14,657 bases of DNA from CAURMH01 sp963525745 (GCA_963525745.1 CAURMH010000040.1:1-14657), one strand, 5' to 3'. Counted from the first letter of the stretch, positions 7,369 to 14,314 are shown. The notes: generated from the letters alone by a model not told the origin. Translations and numbers: made by a program.

Positions 7369-7925
7369 TGGATTTACAAGGAAAACTTTTAATCGCCATG
7401 CCGCAATTGGACGACTATTTTCATCACACGATCGTCTATGTCTGTGAACATTCGACACAGGGTTCAATGGGCATTGTATTGAATCAACCGACGGATTTAA
7501 GCATTGCCGAATTGTATTCGAAATTACATTTCATGAGCTTAAACAACCGCACTTTTTCCGATCGATTAGTGCTGGCGGGCGGCCCGACTAACACGGATCG
7601 CGGCTTTATTTTACATCATCCGACGACGCAAGATTTTGAACACAGTTATAAAATCAACGATGAAATCACCTTAACCACCTCCGCCGATATTGTTGCGACT
7701 TTCGGCTCGCCCGCGGCGCCTTCAAAATATCTTGTCGCATTAGGCTGTGCCGGCTGGGAAAGCGGTCAGCTTGAGCGGGAAATTGCCGAAAATGCTTGGC
7801 TGGTCACAGAAGCGAACGATCAGATTTTATTCGATTTACCTTATGAAAACCGCTACGCTGCCGCCAGCCAATTATTAAGTATCGATCCGCTCAATTTTGC
7901 GGCGGATCAAGCGGGGCATGCATAA
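7368..7925 (+). CDS. yqgE: UPF0301/AlgH family protein YqgE
   Basis: A small cytosolic protein of 185 residues, against 187 for E. coli YqgE. The biochemical function of the family is not established. Family motifs are MDLQGKLLIAMPQLDDYFHH at the N-terminus, GSMGIVLNQP (32-41), LAGGP (69-73) followed by RGFILHH, and a C-terminal ALGCAGWESGQLEREIAENA (124-143). The ATG overlaps the rsmE stop by one base and the stop overlaps the ruvX start in the same way, so the three are translationally coupled. An open frame extends upstream to 7107 but lies inside rsmE and is not used. A uptake sequence is present at 7546-7554. Confidence 0.94.
   Translation: MDLQGKLLIAMPQLDDYFHHTIVYVCEHSTQGSMGIVLNQPTDLSIAELYSKLHFMSLNNRTFSDRLVLAGGPTNTDRGFILHHPTTQDFEHSYKINDEITLTTSADIVATFGSPAAPSKYLVALGCAGWESGQLEREIAENAWLVTEANDQILFDLPYENRYAAASQLLSIDPLNFAADQAGHA
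7546..7554 (-). repeat. DNA uptake signal sequence (perfect core)
   Basis: ACCGCACTTTTT inside yqgE, encoding part of NNRTFSD. Confidence 0.85.
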
Positions 7926-8341
7926 TGGGCATTACTGCACTTGCCTTTGATTTCGGCACAAAAAGCATCGGCTGCGCCGTGGGGCAAAGCATTACCGGCA
8001 CAGCACAAGCCCTACCGGCCTTTAAAGCACAAGACGGCATACCCGATTGGACAAGCGTCGAACAATGCATAAAAACTTGGCAGCCCGATATTCTCATTGT
8101 CGGACTGCCGTTAAACATGGACGGCTCGGAACAACCGCTGACCCAACGGGCAAAAAAATTTGCAAACCGCCTGCACGGTCGCTTTGGTATTGAGATTGCC
8201 TTACAGGATGAACGTCTAACGACAACGGACGCCCGTGCCGAAATTTTCGCCCGCGGCGGCTACCGCGCACTCAATAAAAGCAAAGTGGACGGTATTTCCG
8301 CCTGCTTGATTTTAGAAAGTTGGTTTTCGACACAAGCTTAA
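7925..8341 (+). CDS. ruvX: Putative pre-16S rRNA nuclease / Holliday junction resolvase-like RuvX (YqgF)
   Basis: An RNase H-fold protein of 138 residues, the usual length. The family is implicated in 5'-end processing of 16S rRNA and was earlier predicted to be a Holliday junction resolvase. Acidic active-site candidates are D9 in FDFGTKSIG, D95/E96 in DERLTT (95-100) and D122 in KVDGISA; the VGLPLNMDG motif lies at 59-67. The ATG overlaps the yqgE TAA by one base. In enterobacteria the order is rsmE-gshB-yqgE-ruvX; gshB is absent here. A region rich in uptake sequences follows and probably ends this transcript. Confidence 0.95.
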   Translation: MGITALAFDFGTKSIGCAVGQSITGTAQALPAFKAQDGIPDWTSVEQCIKTWQPDILIVGLPLNMDGSEQPLTQRAKKFANRLHGRFGIEIALQDERLTTTDARAEIFARGGYRALNKSKVDGISACLILESWFSTQA

Positions 8342-8349
8342 GCGACATC

Positions 8350-8358
8350 AAGTGCGGT
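8350..8358 (+). repeat. DNA uptake signal sequence (perfect core)
   Basis: AAGTGCGGTCAATATA, 8 bases after the ruvX stop. First of three perfect copies in the 186-base ruvX-apt gap. Confidence 0.85.
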
Positions 8359-8430
8359 CAATATAATCGGCGTTTTGAGAACGAACCGTTGATCTTTAGC
8401 AAATTGCAATCCAAAATCCGCTAAAATTCG

Positions 8431-8439
8431 ACCGCACTT
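8431..8439 (-). repeat. DNA uptake signal sequence (perfect core)
   Basis: ACCGCACTTTTT, second of three copies in the ruvX-apt gap, opposite in orientation to the first. Confidence 0.85.
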
Positions 8440-8454
8440 TTTCCCTTGAATTTA

Positions 8455-8475
8455 TGCTAAAATGCCACTTAAGTG
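8455..8475 (+). promoter_or_regulatory. Candidate apt promoter (extended -10) with palindrome
   Basis: TGCTAAAAT (8455-8463) is an extended -10 element (TG-n-TAAAAT). It is followed by a perfect 10-base palindrome CACTTAAGTG (8466-8475) that would sit at the transcription start. No clear -35 box is visible, which extended -10 promoters can tolerate. The predicted leader to apt is about 58 bases and contains another uptake sequence. A repressor could bind the palindrome, but that is speculation. Confidence 0.4.
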
Positions 8476-8493
8476 AAAACTTCTCTCTTTTTG

Positions 8494-8502
8494 ACCGCAC
8501 TT
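8494..8502 (-). repeat. DNA uptake signal sequence (perfect core)
   Basis: TTTTTGACCGCACTT, third copy in the ruvX-apt gap, in the presumed leader of apt. Confidence 0.85.
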
Positions 8503-8527
8503 TAAGCGACTATGTTAGGCGAATATC

Positions 8528-9070
8528 ATGACGACAAAACTTGAACGTATTAAATCTTCCATCAAATCCATTCCCGATTATCCGAAAAAAGGCATTATCT
8601 TTCGTGATATTACCGGTTTAATTGAGACGCCTGACGCGTTTCAGGCCGTTGTTGATCTGATTGTCGAAAAATATAAAGATCAAAAAATAACGAAAATCAT
8701 CGGTACGGAATCGCGCGGATTTATTTTCGGCGCCCCTGTTGCGTTAGCCTTAAAACTCCCTTTCGTGTTGGTGCGCAAGCCAAACAAACTTCCTCGGGCG
8801 ACCATTTCGCAATCCTACCAACTGGAATACGGTGAAGACACACTGGAAATTCATGTAGATTCGATTCAGGAAGGCGATAATGTGCTTGTAATCGATGATT
8901 TATTAGCCACCGGCGGAACCGTTGAAGCGACGATAAAGCTGGTTCGTCGTTTAGGCGGAGAAGTTCATCATGCAGCGTTTGTGATTAATTTACCGGCATT
9001 GGGCGGCGAACAACGGCTAAACGGCTTAGGTGTAGAATGTTACACGCTGATCAATTTTGACGGAGATTAA
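8528..9070 (+). CDS. apt: Adenine phosphoribosyltransferase
   Basis: This cytosolic purine-salvage enzyme converts adenine and PRPP to AMP and pyrophosphate. The 180-residue length is typical. The type-I PRTase fold is recognisable from PKKGIIFRDITGL (19-31), GTESRGFIFGAPVAL (59-73) and KPNKLPR (84-90). The PRPP-binding loop is VLVIDDLLATGGT (119-131), with the two aspartates at 123-124. The ATG at 8528 gives the usual N-terminus; the ribosome-binding site (AGGCGA) is modest. dnaX begins 13 bases after the stop, as in E. coli, so apt and dnaX are probably one transcript from the upstream extended -10 promoter. Confidence 0.96.
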   Translation: MTTKLERIKSSIKSIPDYPKKGIIFRDITGLIETPDAFQAVVDLIVEKYKDQKITKIIGTESRGFIFGAPVALALKLPFVLVRKPNKLPRATISQSYQLEYGEDTLEIHVDSIQEGDNVLVIDDLLATGGTVEATIKLVRRLGGEVHHAAFVINLPALGGEQRLNGLGVECYTLINFDGD

Positions 9071-9083
9071 CCTAAGGCAAACT

Positions 9084-11336
9084 ATGAGTTACCAAGTTTT
9101 AGCGCGCAAATGGCGACCGAAAACCTTTGCCGAAGTGGTTGGCCAGCAGCCTATTTTGACCGCACTTGAAAACGGTTTGAAAAATAATCGACTTCATCAC
9201 GCTTATTTATTTTCCGGAACGCGCGGCGTCGGCAAGACCTCCATCGCCCGTTTATTGGCAAAAGGGTTAAATTGTCTTCACGGCGTTACGCCCGAACCTT
9301 GCGGCAAATGCGCCCATTGTAAAGCGATTGAAGAAGGCAATTTTATTGATTTAATCGAAATTGACGCGGCATCCAGAACAAAGGTGGAAGATACGCGCGA
9401 ACTCTTGGATAACGTGCAATATAAGCCCGTTGTCGGTCGCTATAAAGTTTATTTGATTGATGAAGTTCATATGCTTTCGCGCCATTCATTTAATGCGCTG
9501 CTGAAAACCTTGGAAGAGCCGCCGGAGTATGTAAAATTCATCTTAGCGACAACGGATCCGCAAAAACTGCCTGTGACGATTCTCTCACGTTGCATGCAAT
9601 TTCATTTAAAAGCACTGACTGAACAACAAATTTCTCAGCATCTTTCCAATATTCTGCTGCAGGAAAAGATTCCTTTCGAACCGGCCGCGCTTAATAAAAT
9701 TGCCAAAGCGGCACAAGGAAGCATTCGCGACAGTCTAAGCCTGACGGATCAGGCGATTGCCATGAGCGATCGCCACATTACGGCGGAGATTATCAATACA
9801 ATGCTCGGCCTGCTGGATGAAAACCAACCGATTGAACTGCTCTATGCCCTGCAACAAGGGGATGGCGAACGCATGATGCAAATTATTCACGCGGTCGCCG
9901 AACAGGGCGGGGAGTGGGATGAATTATTAGCCGAAACGGCAGAAAAATTACATCAAATCGCAATGGCACAGCTCTTGCCGCAGGCGGATTTAAGCGAAAC
10001 GGATCATATCGGCTTTTTAGCCAAACATATTGCGCCTGAAGATGTGCAATTTTTCTATCAAATATTGATCACCGGTCGAAAAGAGCTTCCCGTCGCACCG
10101 AGCCGACGTATCGGCACGGAAATGACATTATTACGAGCACTTGCTTTTCACCCAAAATTCCTTGCGGCAACACAAACGACTCCAATTAATCCGCCTGAAG
10201 CGGGGTCTTACATAGACATGCCGGTGTTGTCGCAAAAATCAACGGCCAAAACAGCATTAAATACGCCTCAACAATCTCAATCTCCTATTGAGGCGACTTC
10301 TCTCTCAAAAGAACAAATCGATACGGATCAACATGTGTCAACGGATTCATCATCCCTCTATTTAGCCGGTCTTGCTGCGCTAGAGGCACTTGATCACTTG
10401 ACGCAGTTGGAAAACAACGAACAAAAAGTTCGCCGAGCGGAAAAGCAAGAAGCGATTCACCAAACGCTGGCGAATATTGAAGCATTATCCACCTGTAAAA
10501 ATACGCCGAAAATGACCGCACTTCCGGTGCGTGAAATGACGCCTCCGAAGGCGGGGCGGCCGGTAAGCGCCGAATCAATAAATTTGCCTCAATCCGGCTC
10601 ACAACCTGCCTATAACGAGCCTGCAACGGTTCATCATTCTATCATCAAGAAAACCGATCTTAATGAAAGCGATGCAACCGATGAAACGGAACATAATATC
10701 GTCGAATATCATGTTATTCCTCAAACGCACGAGCTAACGCCGCCAAATTTACCGACGAGCCTACTCAATACGATTGAAAATCAAACGGAATTAGAAAACG
10801 AAGAAGAAGAAATTTTAGATGCGGAAAACTATCGCTGGGAATGGCGCAACCCTGAATTAGCTAAGCTCAACAAAGGGATCCGTCCGTCCGACATAAAACA
10901 AGCGATCCTTGCCGATATTACCCCCGAATTACGGCGTAAAATTGTGTTACGCGCACAGGAACAGGACAAATGGACTGCCATGATAGAAACTTCCGGCATC
11001 TCTCATTTTACCAAAGAATTGGCATTAAACTGTTTTCTGATTGAGCAAAATGAAAACACGATAACCCTCGGAATTCATCCGACAAAAGCGTATCTCAATC
11101 AAGACAAAAATTCTGCCTTGTTGGCGGAAGCATTGAGTCAGTCCCTCGGACACAAAATTAAGCTCAATATTAGAGAAGATGAGCGCGATGCGAAAACGCC
11201 CCTAGAATTCCGTCGCGAGATTTATCAACAACTGAAGCAACAAGCCTTAGACGATCTGCAGCAAGATCGAAAAATCGCCTTGCTGAACCGTGAATTCGGC
11301 GCAATGCTTGATCTTGAAAGCGTGCGCCCGGTTTAA
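9084..11336 (+). CDS. dnaX: DNA polymerase III subunit tau/gamma
   Basis: This AAA+ clamp-loader subunit loads the beta clamp, and through its C-terminal domains tau binds the polymerase core and DnaB. The product has 750 residues, longer than E. coli tau (643). The motor domain shows Walker A GTRGVGKT (45-52), the zinc site C64, C73, C76, C79, Walker B LIDEVHML (124-131), and sensor 1 with the SRC motif (LATTDPQKLP, 168-170 SRC). GSIRDSLSLTDQAI lies in the lid. Domain III ends near 370. A long, poorly conserved, Q/T/S-rich linker (about 370-590) follows, then the tau-specific C-terminus from WEWRNPELAKLN to the end. ATG 9084 gives the invariant MSYQVLARKWRP; an upstream in-frame codon at 9057 overlaps apt and is rejected. 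No in-frame A AAA AAG frameshift heptamer is visible, so gamma may not be made as in E. coli. Confidence 0.96.
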   Translation: MSYQVLARKWRPKTFAEVVGQQPILTALENGLKNNRLHHAYLFSGTRGVGKTSIARLLAKGLNCLHGVTPEPCGKCAHCKAIEEGNFIDLIEIDAASRTKVEDTRELLDNVQYKPVVGRYKVYLIDEVHMLSRHSFNALLKTLEEPPEYVKFILATTDPQKLPVTILSRCMQFHLKALTEQQISQHLSNILLQEKIPFEPAALNKIAKAAQGSIRDSLSLTDQAIAMSDRHITAEIINTMLGLLDENQPIELLYALQQGDGERMMQIIHAVAEQGGEWDELLAETAEKLHQIAMAQLLPQADLSETDHIGFLAKHIAPEDVQFFYQILITGRKELPVAPSRRIGTEMTLLRALAFHPKFLAATQTTPINPPEAGSYIDMPVLSQKSTAKTALNTPQQSQSPIEATSLSKEQIDTDQHVSTDSSSLYLAGLAALEALDHLTQLENNEQKVRRAEKQEAIHQTLANIEALSTCKNTPKMTALPVREMTPPKAGRPVSAESINLPQSGSQPAYNEPATVHHSIIKKTDLNESDATDETEHNIVEYHVIPQTHELTPPNLPTSLLNTIENQTELENEEEEILDAENYRWEWRNPELAKLNKGIRPSDIKQAILADITPELRRKIVLRAQEQDKWTAMIETSGISHFTKELALNCFLIEQNENTITLGIHPTKAYLNQDKNSALLAEALSQSLGHKIKLNIREDERDAKTPLEFRREIYQQLKQQALDDLQQDRKIALLNREFGAMLDLESVRPV
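9159..9167 (-). repeat. DNA uptake signal sequence (perfect core)
   Basis: TTTTGACCGCACTTG in the 5' part of dnaX, encoding LTALE. Confidence 0.85.
10515..10523 (-). repeat. DNA uptake signal sequence (perfect core)
   Basis: AATGACCGCACTTCC in the dnaX linker region, encoding MTALP. It lies in the least constrained part of the protein. Confidence 0.85.
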
Positions 11337-11346
11337 CAACGGGCGC
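11324..11346 (+). terminator. GC-rich hairpin at the dnaX stop codon
   Basis: GCGCCCG (11324-11330) and CGGGCGC (11340-11346) form a perfect 7-bp stem around a 9-base loop that contains the dnaX TAA stop (11334-11336). It lies in the 23-base gap between the convergent dnaX and proA, so it could stop transcription from either side. The following ATTTCCGAAATTTTAG is only weakly T-rich, which lowers confidence. Confidence 0.45.
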
Positions 11347-11359
11347 CATTTCCGAAATT

Positions 11360-12619
11360 TTAGCGACGAACGGCATAATCGCCGACGCCAACCCATTTAT
11401 AAGTGGTCAAGGCTTCTAATCCCATCGGGCCGCGCGCATGCAATTTTTGCGTACTGACCGCCACCTCGGCGCCTAAACCGAACTGGCCACCGTCAGTAAA
11501 ACGCGTGCTGGCATTAATATACACTGCCGCCGCGTCCACCTGCCGCACAAATCGCTCCGCCAATGCTTGTGAAGCAGTCAAGATCCCTTCCGAATGTTGC
11601 GTGCCATATTCGCGAATGTGTGTAATCGCCTCATCAATGCCATCGACCACCACAATATTTAAATCAAGCGAGCCCCATTCTTGACGCAACATGGCTTCCG
11701 TGCATTCTTCCACCGCAATATGGGCGTCACGCAACAGAGAAAGTGCGGTCGATTTTGCATGAATTTTTACCTGCCGAGCAAGCAGTTCGGCGGCCAGTTT
11801 CGGTAAAAATTCAGCGGCAATATTGCGTTGAACCAATAAGGTTTCCAGCGTATTACAGGTGCTTGGACGCTGGGTTTTCGCATTAAGAATCACTGAAATC
11901 GCACGATGTTGATCCGCACTTTGCTCAACAAATAAATGACACACGCCCACGCCGCCTATAATCACAGGAATCCTTGCGTGCCGCTTACAAAACTCATGCA
12001 ACCCCGCGCCGCCGCGAGGAATAATCATATCCACATATCGATCCAGTTCTAGCAATTGCAGCACGAATTCACGCTCCGGCCGCGTAATCGCCTGAACCGC
12101 ATGAGGCGGTAATCCTGCCCGAACAAGTGCATTTTGTATAATCTCAACCAAAATTTGATTGGAATATTGCGTTTCTTTTCCTCCGCGTAAAATAACGGCA
12201 TTTCCCGTTTTCAAACATAAGGTAGCAATATCAATCGTTACATTAGGCCGTGCTTCGTAAATTGCGCCGATGACGCCGATGGGCGTCCGTATTCGTTCAA
12301 TTTTCAACCCACTGTCCAACGTGCCGCCGTCGATAATCTTACCCACTGGATCGGCAAGAGAAATGACGTGATGCACATCCTGTACAATTTGTTGTAAACG
12401 CGCCGAATTGAGCAATAAGCGATCAATTAACGCTTCCGACAGGCCGTTTTGTCGTGCAATTTCAATATCTTTTTCGTTCGCCGTTAAAATGTCCTCTGCT
12501 TGCCGTTCAAGCTGTGCGGCGATAATTTCCAACACATGATTTTTTTCTCGAGTGGATAATTGGGCAAGCGTAAATGCCGCCGCTTTCGCCTGTTTGCCCA
12601 TTTGAATTAAATTTGTCAT
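11360..12619 (-). CDS. proA: Gamma-glutamyl phosphate reductase
   Basis: This is the second enzyme of proline synthesis, reducing L-glutamyl 5-phosphate to glutamate 5-semialdehyde with NADPH in the cytosol. The 419 residues match the family (E. coli 417). The aldehyde-dehydrogenase-like fold is recognisable from PIGVIGAIYEARPNVTID (113-130), GNAVILRGGKE (139-149) and IIPRGGAGL (199-207). The catalytic cysteine is C255 in RPSTCNTLE, and GGQFGLGAEVAVSTQK and ARGPMGLEALTTYKW lie near the C-terminus. The ATG overlaps the stop of the upstream membrane-protein gene (ATGA), indicating coupled translation. proB is not adjacent, unlike the E. coli proBA operon. An uptake sequence lies at 11741-11749. 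Confidence 0.96.
   Translation of the reverse strand: MTNLIQMGKQAKAAAFTLAQLSTREKNHVLEIIAAQLERQAEDILTANEKDIEIARQNGLSEALIDRLLLNSARLQQIVQDVHHVISLADPVGKIIDGGTLDSGLKIERIRTPIGVIGAIYEARPNVTIDIATLCLKTGNAVILRGGKETQYSNQILVEIIQNALVRAGLPPHAVQAITRPEREFVLQLLELDRYVDMIIPRGGAGLHEFCKRHARIPVIIGGVGVCHLFVEQSADQHRAISVILNAKTQRPSTCNTLETLLVQRNIAAEFLPKLAAELLARQVKIHAKSTALSLLRDAHIAVEECTEAMLRQEWGSLDLNIVVVDGIDEAITHIREYGTQHSEGILTASQALAERFVRQVDAAAVYINASTRFTDGGQFGLGAEVAVSTQKLHARGPMGLEALTTYKWVGVGDYAVRR
11741..11749 (+). repeat. DNA uptake signal sequence (perfect core)
   Basis: AAGTGCGGTCGATTTT inside proA: the core plus the full GATTTT-type extension. On the coding strand it encodes KSTALS. Confidence 0.85.
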
Positions 12620-13284
12620 AGTTCGTCCCGTTTGATTTTATGTGAAAGTCGATCCTGTTCATTCGTATCCGAAAAGTCAAACACCGGCAAGCTCAATTCA
12701 AACCGAATGGCTAATAAGCGCATGATAAATCCGCTCGCTAAAGTGATTAACACAATAAAATTATGCTCAAGTGCGGTCGATTTTAAGCCGATATAAATAA
12801 GGGTCGCTAACAGCGCAATACTCGCATACAGTTCTTTTTGAAAAATCAGCGGTATTCGATTACAAAGTAAATCGCGCAGCACGCCGCCGAAAGCGCCCGT
12901 GATAATCGCGGCGATACAGGCGACGGTTACGCCATGCCCCATATCCAGCGCCACCTGAGCGCCGATAATCGAAAAAACGATTAAGCCGACGGCATCCAGC
13001 ACCAGAAAAATCGTACGAAAATAACACATAAAGTGACGAATAAAAGGTGCCGAAATCACGGTAAAAATCGCTGCGCCGGCAACAATTAAAAAATATTCGG
13101 GATGTTTAACCCACCCCAGCGGATAATGTCCTAACAGCACATCGCGTACGGATCCACCACCGATCGCCGTCATTGAAGCGATAATCGTCACGCCGAAAAT
13201 ATCCATTTTTTCGCGCCCGGCGGCCAACGCACCGGTCATGGCTTCCGCCGTAATACCGACGACATAAAGTACGTTTAACAGCAT
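12616..13284 (-). CDS. Trimeric intracellular cation channel / YadS (UPF0126) family membrane protein
   Basis: A 222-residue inner-membrane protein made of two homologous halves, each with a glycine-rich helix break and an Arg-Asp pair: AIGGGSVRDVLLG (40-52) and ITGAFGGVLRDLL (128-140). This duplicated pattern defines the UPF0126/TRIC family. Bacterial members form trimeric K+-selective channels in structural work, and the E. coli paralogue YicG has been linked to glycine transport; the substrate here is unknown. About seven hydrophobic segments are visible, with a charged cytoplasmic-type tail. The frame is open to 13398, but the ATG at 13284 follows a GAAGGA ribosome-binding site and starts directly in the first membrane helix (MLLNVLYVVGI), the family norm. 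Its stop overlaps the proA start. Confidence 0.88.
   Translation of the reverse strand: MLLNVLYVVGITAEAMTGALAAGREKMDIFGVTIIASMTAIGGGSVRDVLLGHYPLGWVKHPEYFLIVAGAAIFTVISAPFIRHFMCYFRTIFLVLDAVGLIVFSIIGAQVALDMGHGVTVACIAAIITGAFGGVLRDLLCNRIPLIFQKELYASIALLATLIYIGLKSTALEHNFIVLITLASGFIMRLLAIRFELSLPVFDFSDTNEQDRLSHKIKRDEL
12769..12777 (+). repeat. DNA uptake signal sequence (perfect core)
   Basis: AAGTGCGGTCGATTTT inside the TRIC/YadS-family gene, encoding KSTALE on the coding strand. Confidence 0.85.
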
Positions 13285-13314
13285 AGCAAGTCCTTCAACG
13301 TTAAATTTTCTCCT

Positions 13315-13343
13315 ATTGTACGCCATTCTTCCATAACGGAAAA
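13315..13343 (-). promoter_or_regulatory. Candidate promoter of the TRIC/YadS-proA unit
   Basis: On the minus strand TACAAT (13320-13315) is preceded by a 17-base spacer and TTTTCC (13343-13338). The -10 box is good and the -35 box weak. Transcription would start about 25 bases before the ATG at 13284. Confidence 0.4.
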
Positions 13344-13345
13344 AC

Positions 13346-13354
13346 TGATATAAT
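13346..13354 (+). promoter_or_regulatory. Extended -10 promoter of the membrane-protein gene at 13387
   Basis: TGATATAAT is a perfect extended -10 element (TG-n-TATAAT) about 32 bases before the ATG at 13387. The -35 region (TTCTTC at 13326-13331) is poor. It overlaps the opposite-facing promoter of the TRIC/YadS-proA unit, so the two may compete for polymerase. Confidence 0.55.
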
Positions 13355-13386
13355 TCGTCAGATTCAAATATGCTACGGAAAAACTT

Positions 13387-14199
13387 ATGACGAAACAATC
13401 AAGATTGCCGACCTTCATCGCCTCATCGCTTCCCGTACTATTACTGATTCTGATTGAAGGGGCGATTTTTTTATTACAAACGGAAACGCGCTTCGCGCCA
13501 CATTTTGCTATCGGCGTTTTTGCCGCTCAATTAATTTGTTTGATTGTCTTTATTCGAGGGGAAATTTGTCCGGGACAACGCGGACGCTTAATTCGCACAA
13601 ATCGCTATTTTGCCTTTTATTGGCTCGCCATTTTATTCATTAACCCGCTTATCAACCAAACGCATATCTTTACTACACTCATCAGTCTTTTTGGGTTAAG
13701 CGCGCTTTATCTCATAAATAAACACTCCAAACCATATACGGCCGGTCGCAACCTGCTGATTATGTCAGCGTTAATTAACGGATTCGGCATTTTCGCATAT
13801 TTGATTTTTATGGCGCGCTTACCTACGTTCGTTTTTGTCGAATTTAATCCGATTGCCCAACTGTTAGCCGGCATTTTACTGGCCAATTTAGCGTTAACAA
13901 CCGCGCGCAGCCGCCTACAACGTTTTCTTGCTTTACTGCCACTCACGTTTGTCATCACCTTGGCTTGCAATGCATTAATCGTCTTCATTTATTTGTTAGT
14001 CATATCGTTAACTCAAACTGAAAGTGCGGTCGATTTTGACATCATTTTTGCTTATGTGCTCTATTTTGCGGCACATCTCTTAGCCGCCGCAATCATCGCA
14101 TTTCCCCTCCTCCGGCACGACAAATTAACTTACTCTCCATTATTGATTTTATTTTTTATCGTCGCCTATTTGCCGTTGTGGGGACGTGTTACCGGGTAA
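13387..14199 (+). CDS. Polytopic inner-membrane protein of unknown function
   Basis: I do not recognise this 270-residue protein. It is strongly hydrophobic, with about nine membrane-spanning stretches (roughly 11-31, 38-57, 75-90, 94-111, 122-142, 150-171, 180-208, 217-241, 250-266). Short charged loops separate them, including a basic loop RGRLIRTNR (66-73). No catalytic motif, ATP-binding site or lipobox is visible. The ATG at 13387 is preceded by a GGA-containing weak ribosome-binding site and an extended -10 promoter. Codon use and the uptake sequence at 14022-14030 (encoding SAVDF) look native to this genome. It stands alone, divergent from the TRIC/YadS-proA unit and upstream of nrfA, from which it is separated by its own regulatory region. 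A family-specific Pasteurellaceae membrane protein is the safest description. Confidence 0.75.
   Translation: MTKQSRLPTFIASSLPVLLLILIEGAIFLLQTETRFAPHFAIGVFAAQLICLIVFIRGEICPGQRGRLIRTNRYFAFYWLAILFINPLINQTHIFTTLISLFGLSALYLINKHSKPYTAGRNLLIMSALINGFGIFAYLIFMARLPTFVFVEFNPIAQLLAGILLANLALTTARSRLQRFLALLPLTFVITLACNALIVFIYLLVISLTQTESAVDFDIIFAYVLYFAAHLLAAAIIAFPLLRHDKLTYSPLLILFFIVAYLPLWGRVTG
14022..14030 (+). repeat. DNA uptake signal sequence (perfect core)
   Basis: AAGTGCGGTCGATTTT inside the unknown membrane-protein gene. A degenerate copy, AAGCGCGGT, follows in the intergenic region at 14239-14247. Confidence 0.85.
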
Positions 14200-14298
14200 T
14201 TAAGCGACATTCGCCGACGAGCCAAACTAACGCCTTAAAAGCGCGGTCGAATTCTTCGCAATTTTTACCCTCCACTGATTTTATCTTTATAAATTTAA

Positions 14299-14314
14299 TA
14301 CCTCTAAATAGGTA
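14299..14314 (+). promoter_or_regulatory. NarP (NarL-type) 7-2-7 binding site
   Basis: TACCTCT-AA-ATAGGTA consists of two inverted heptamers, both fitting the NarL/NarP consensus TACYYMT exactly, two bases apart. The 7-2-7 arrangement is the one NarP requires. The centre lies 30 bases upstream of the FNR-like site centre. Nitrate/nitrite-responsive activation of the downstream nrfA gene is the natural reading. Confidence 0.7.

Larger units (their letters stand above)
8350..8444 (+). terminator. Possible ruvX terminator made of distant paired uptake sequences
   Basis: AAGTGCGGTC (8350-8359) is complementary to GACCGCACTT (8430-8439), which is followed by TTTTCCC. The arms give a 10-bp stem ending in a T-run, but the loop is about 70 bases, long for an intrinsic terminator. 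The minus-oriented copy at 8494-8502 could pair instead. Confidence 0.35.

Noticed and set aside
7107..7925. Longer yqgE starting inside rsmE
   Set aside because: The upstream part is an out-of-frame reading of rsmE. The canonical MDLQGKLLIAMP start is at 7368.
9057..9083. Extended dnaX start overlapping apt
   Set aside because: The invariant DnaX N-terminus MSYQVLARKWRP begins at 9084. The upstream codons overlap the end of apt.
12616..13398. Longer N-terminus for the TRIC/YadS-family protein starting at 13398
   Set aside because: The extra 38 residues are charged and unlike the family. They cross the promoter region, and the ATG at 13284 has a GAAGGA ribosome-binding site and a family-like start.
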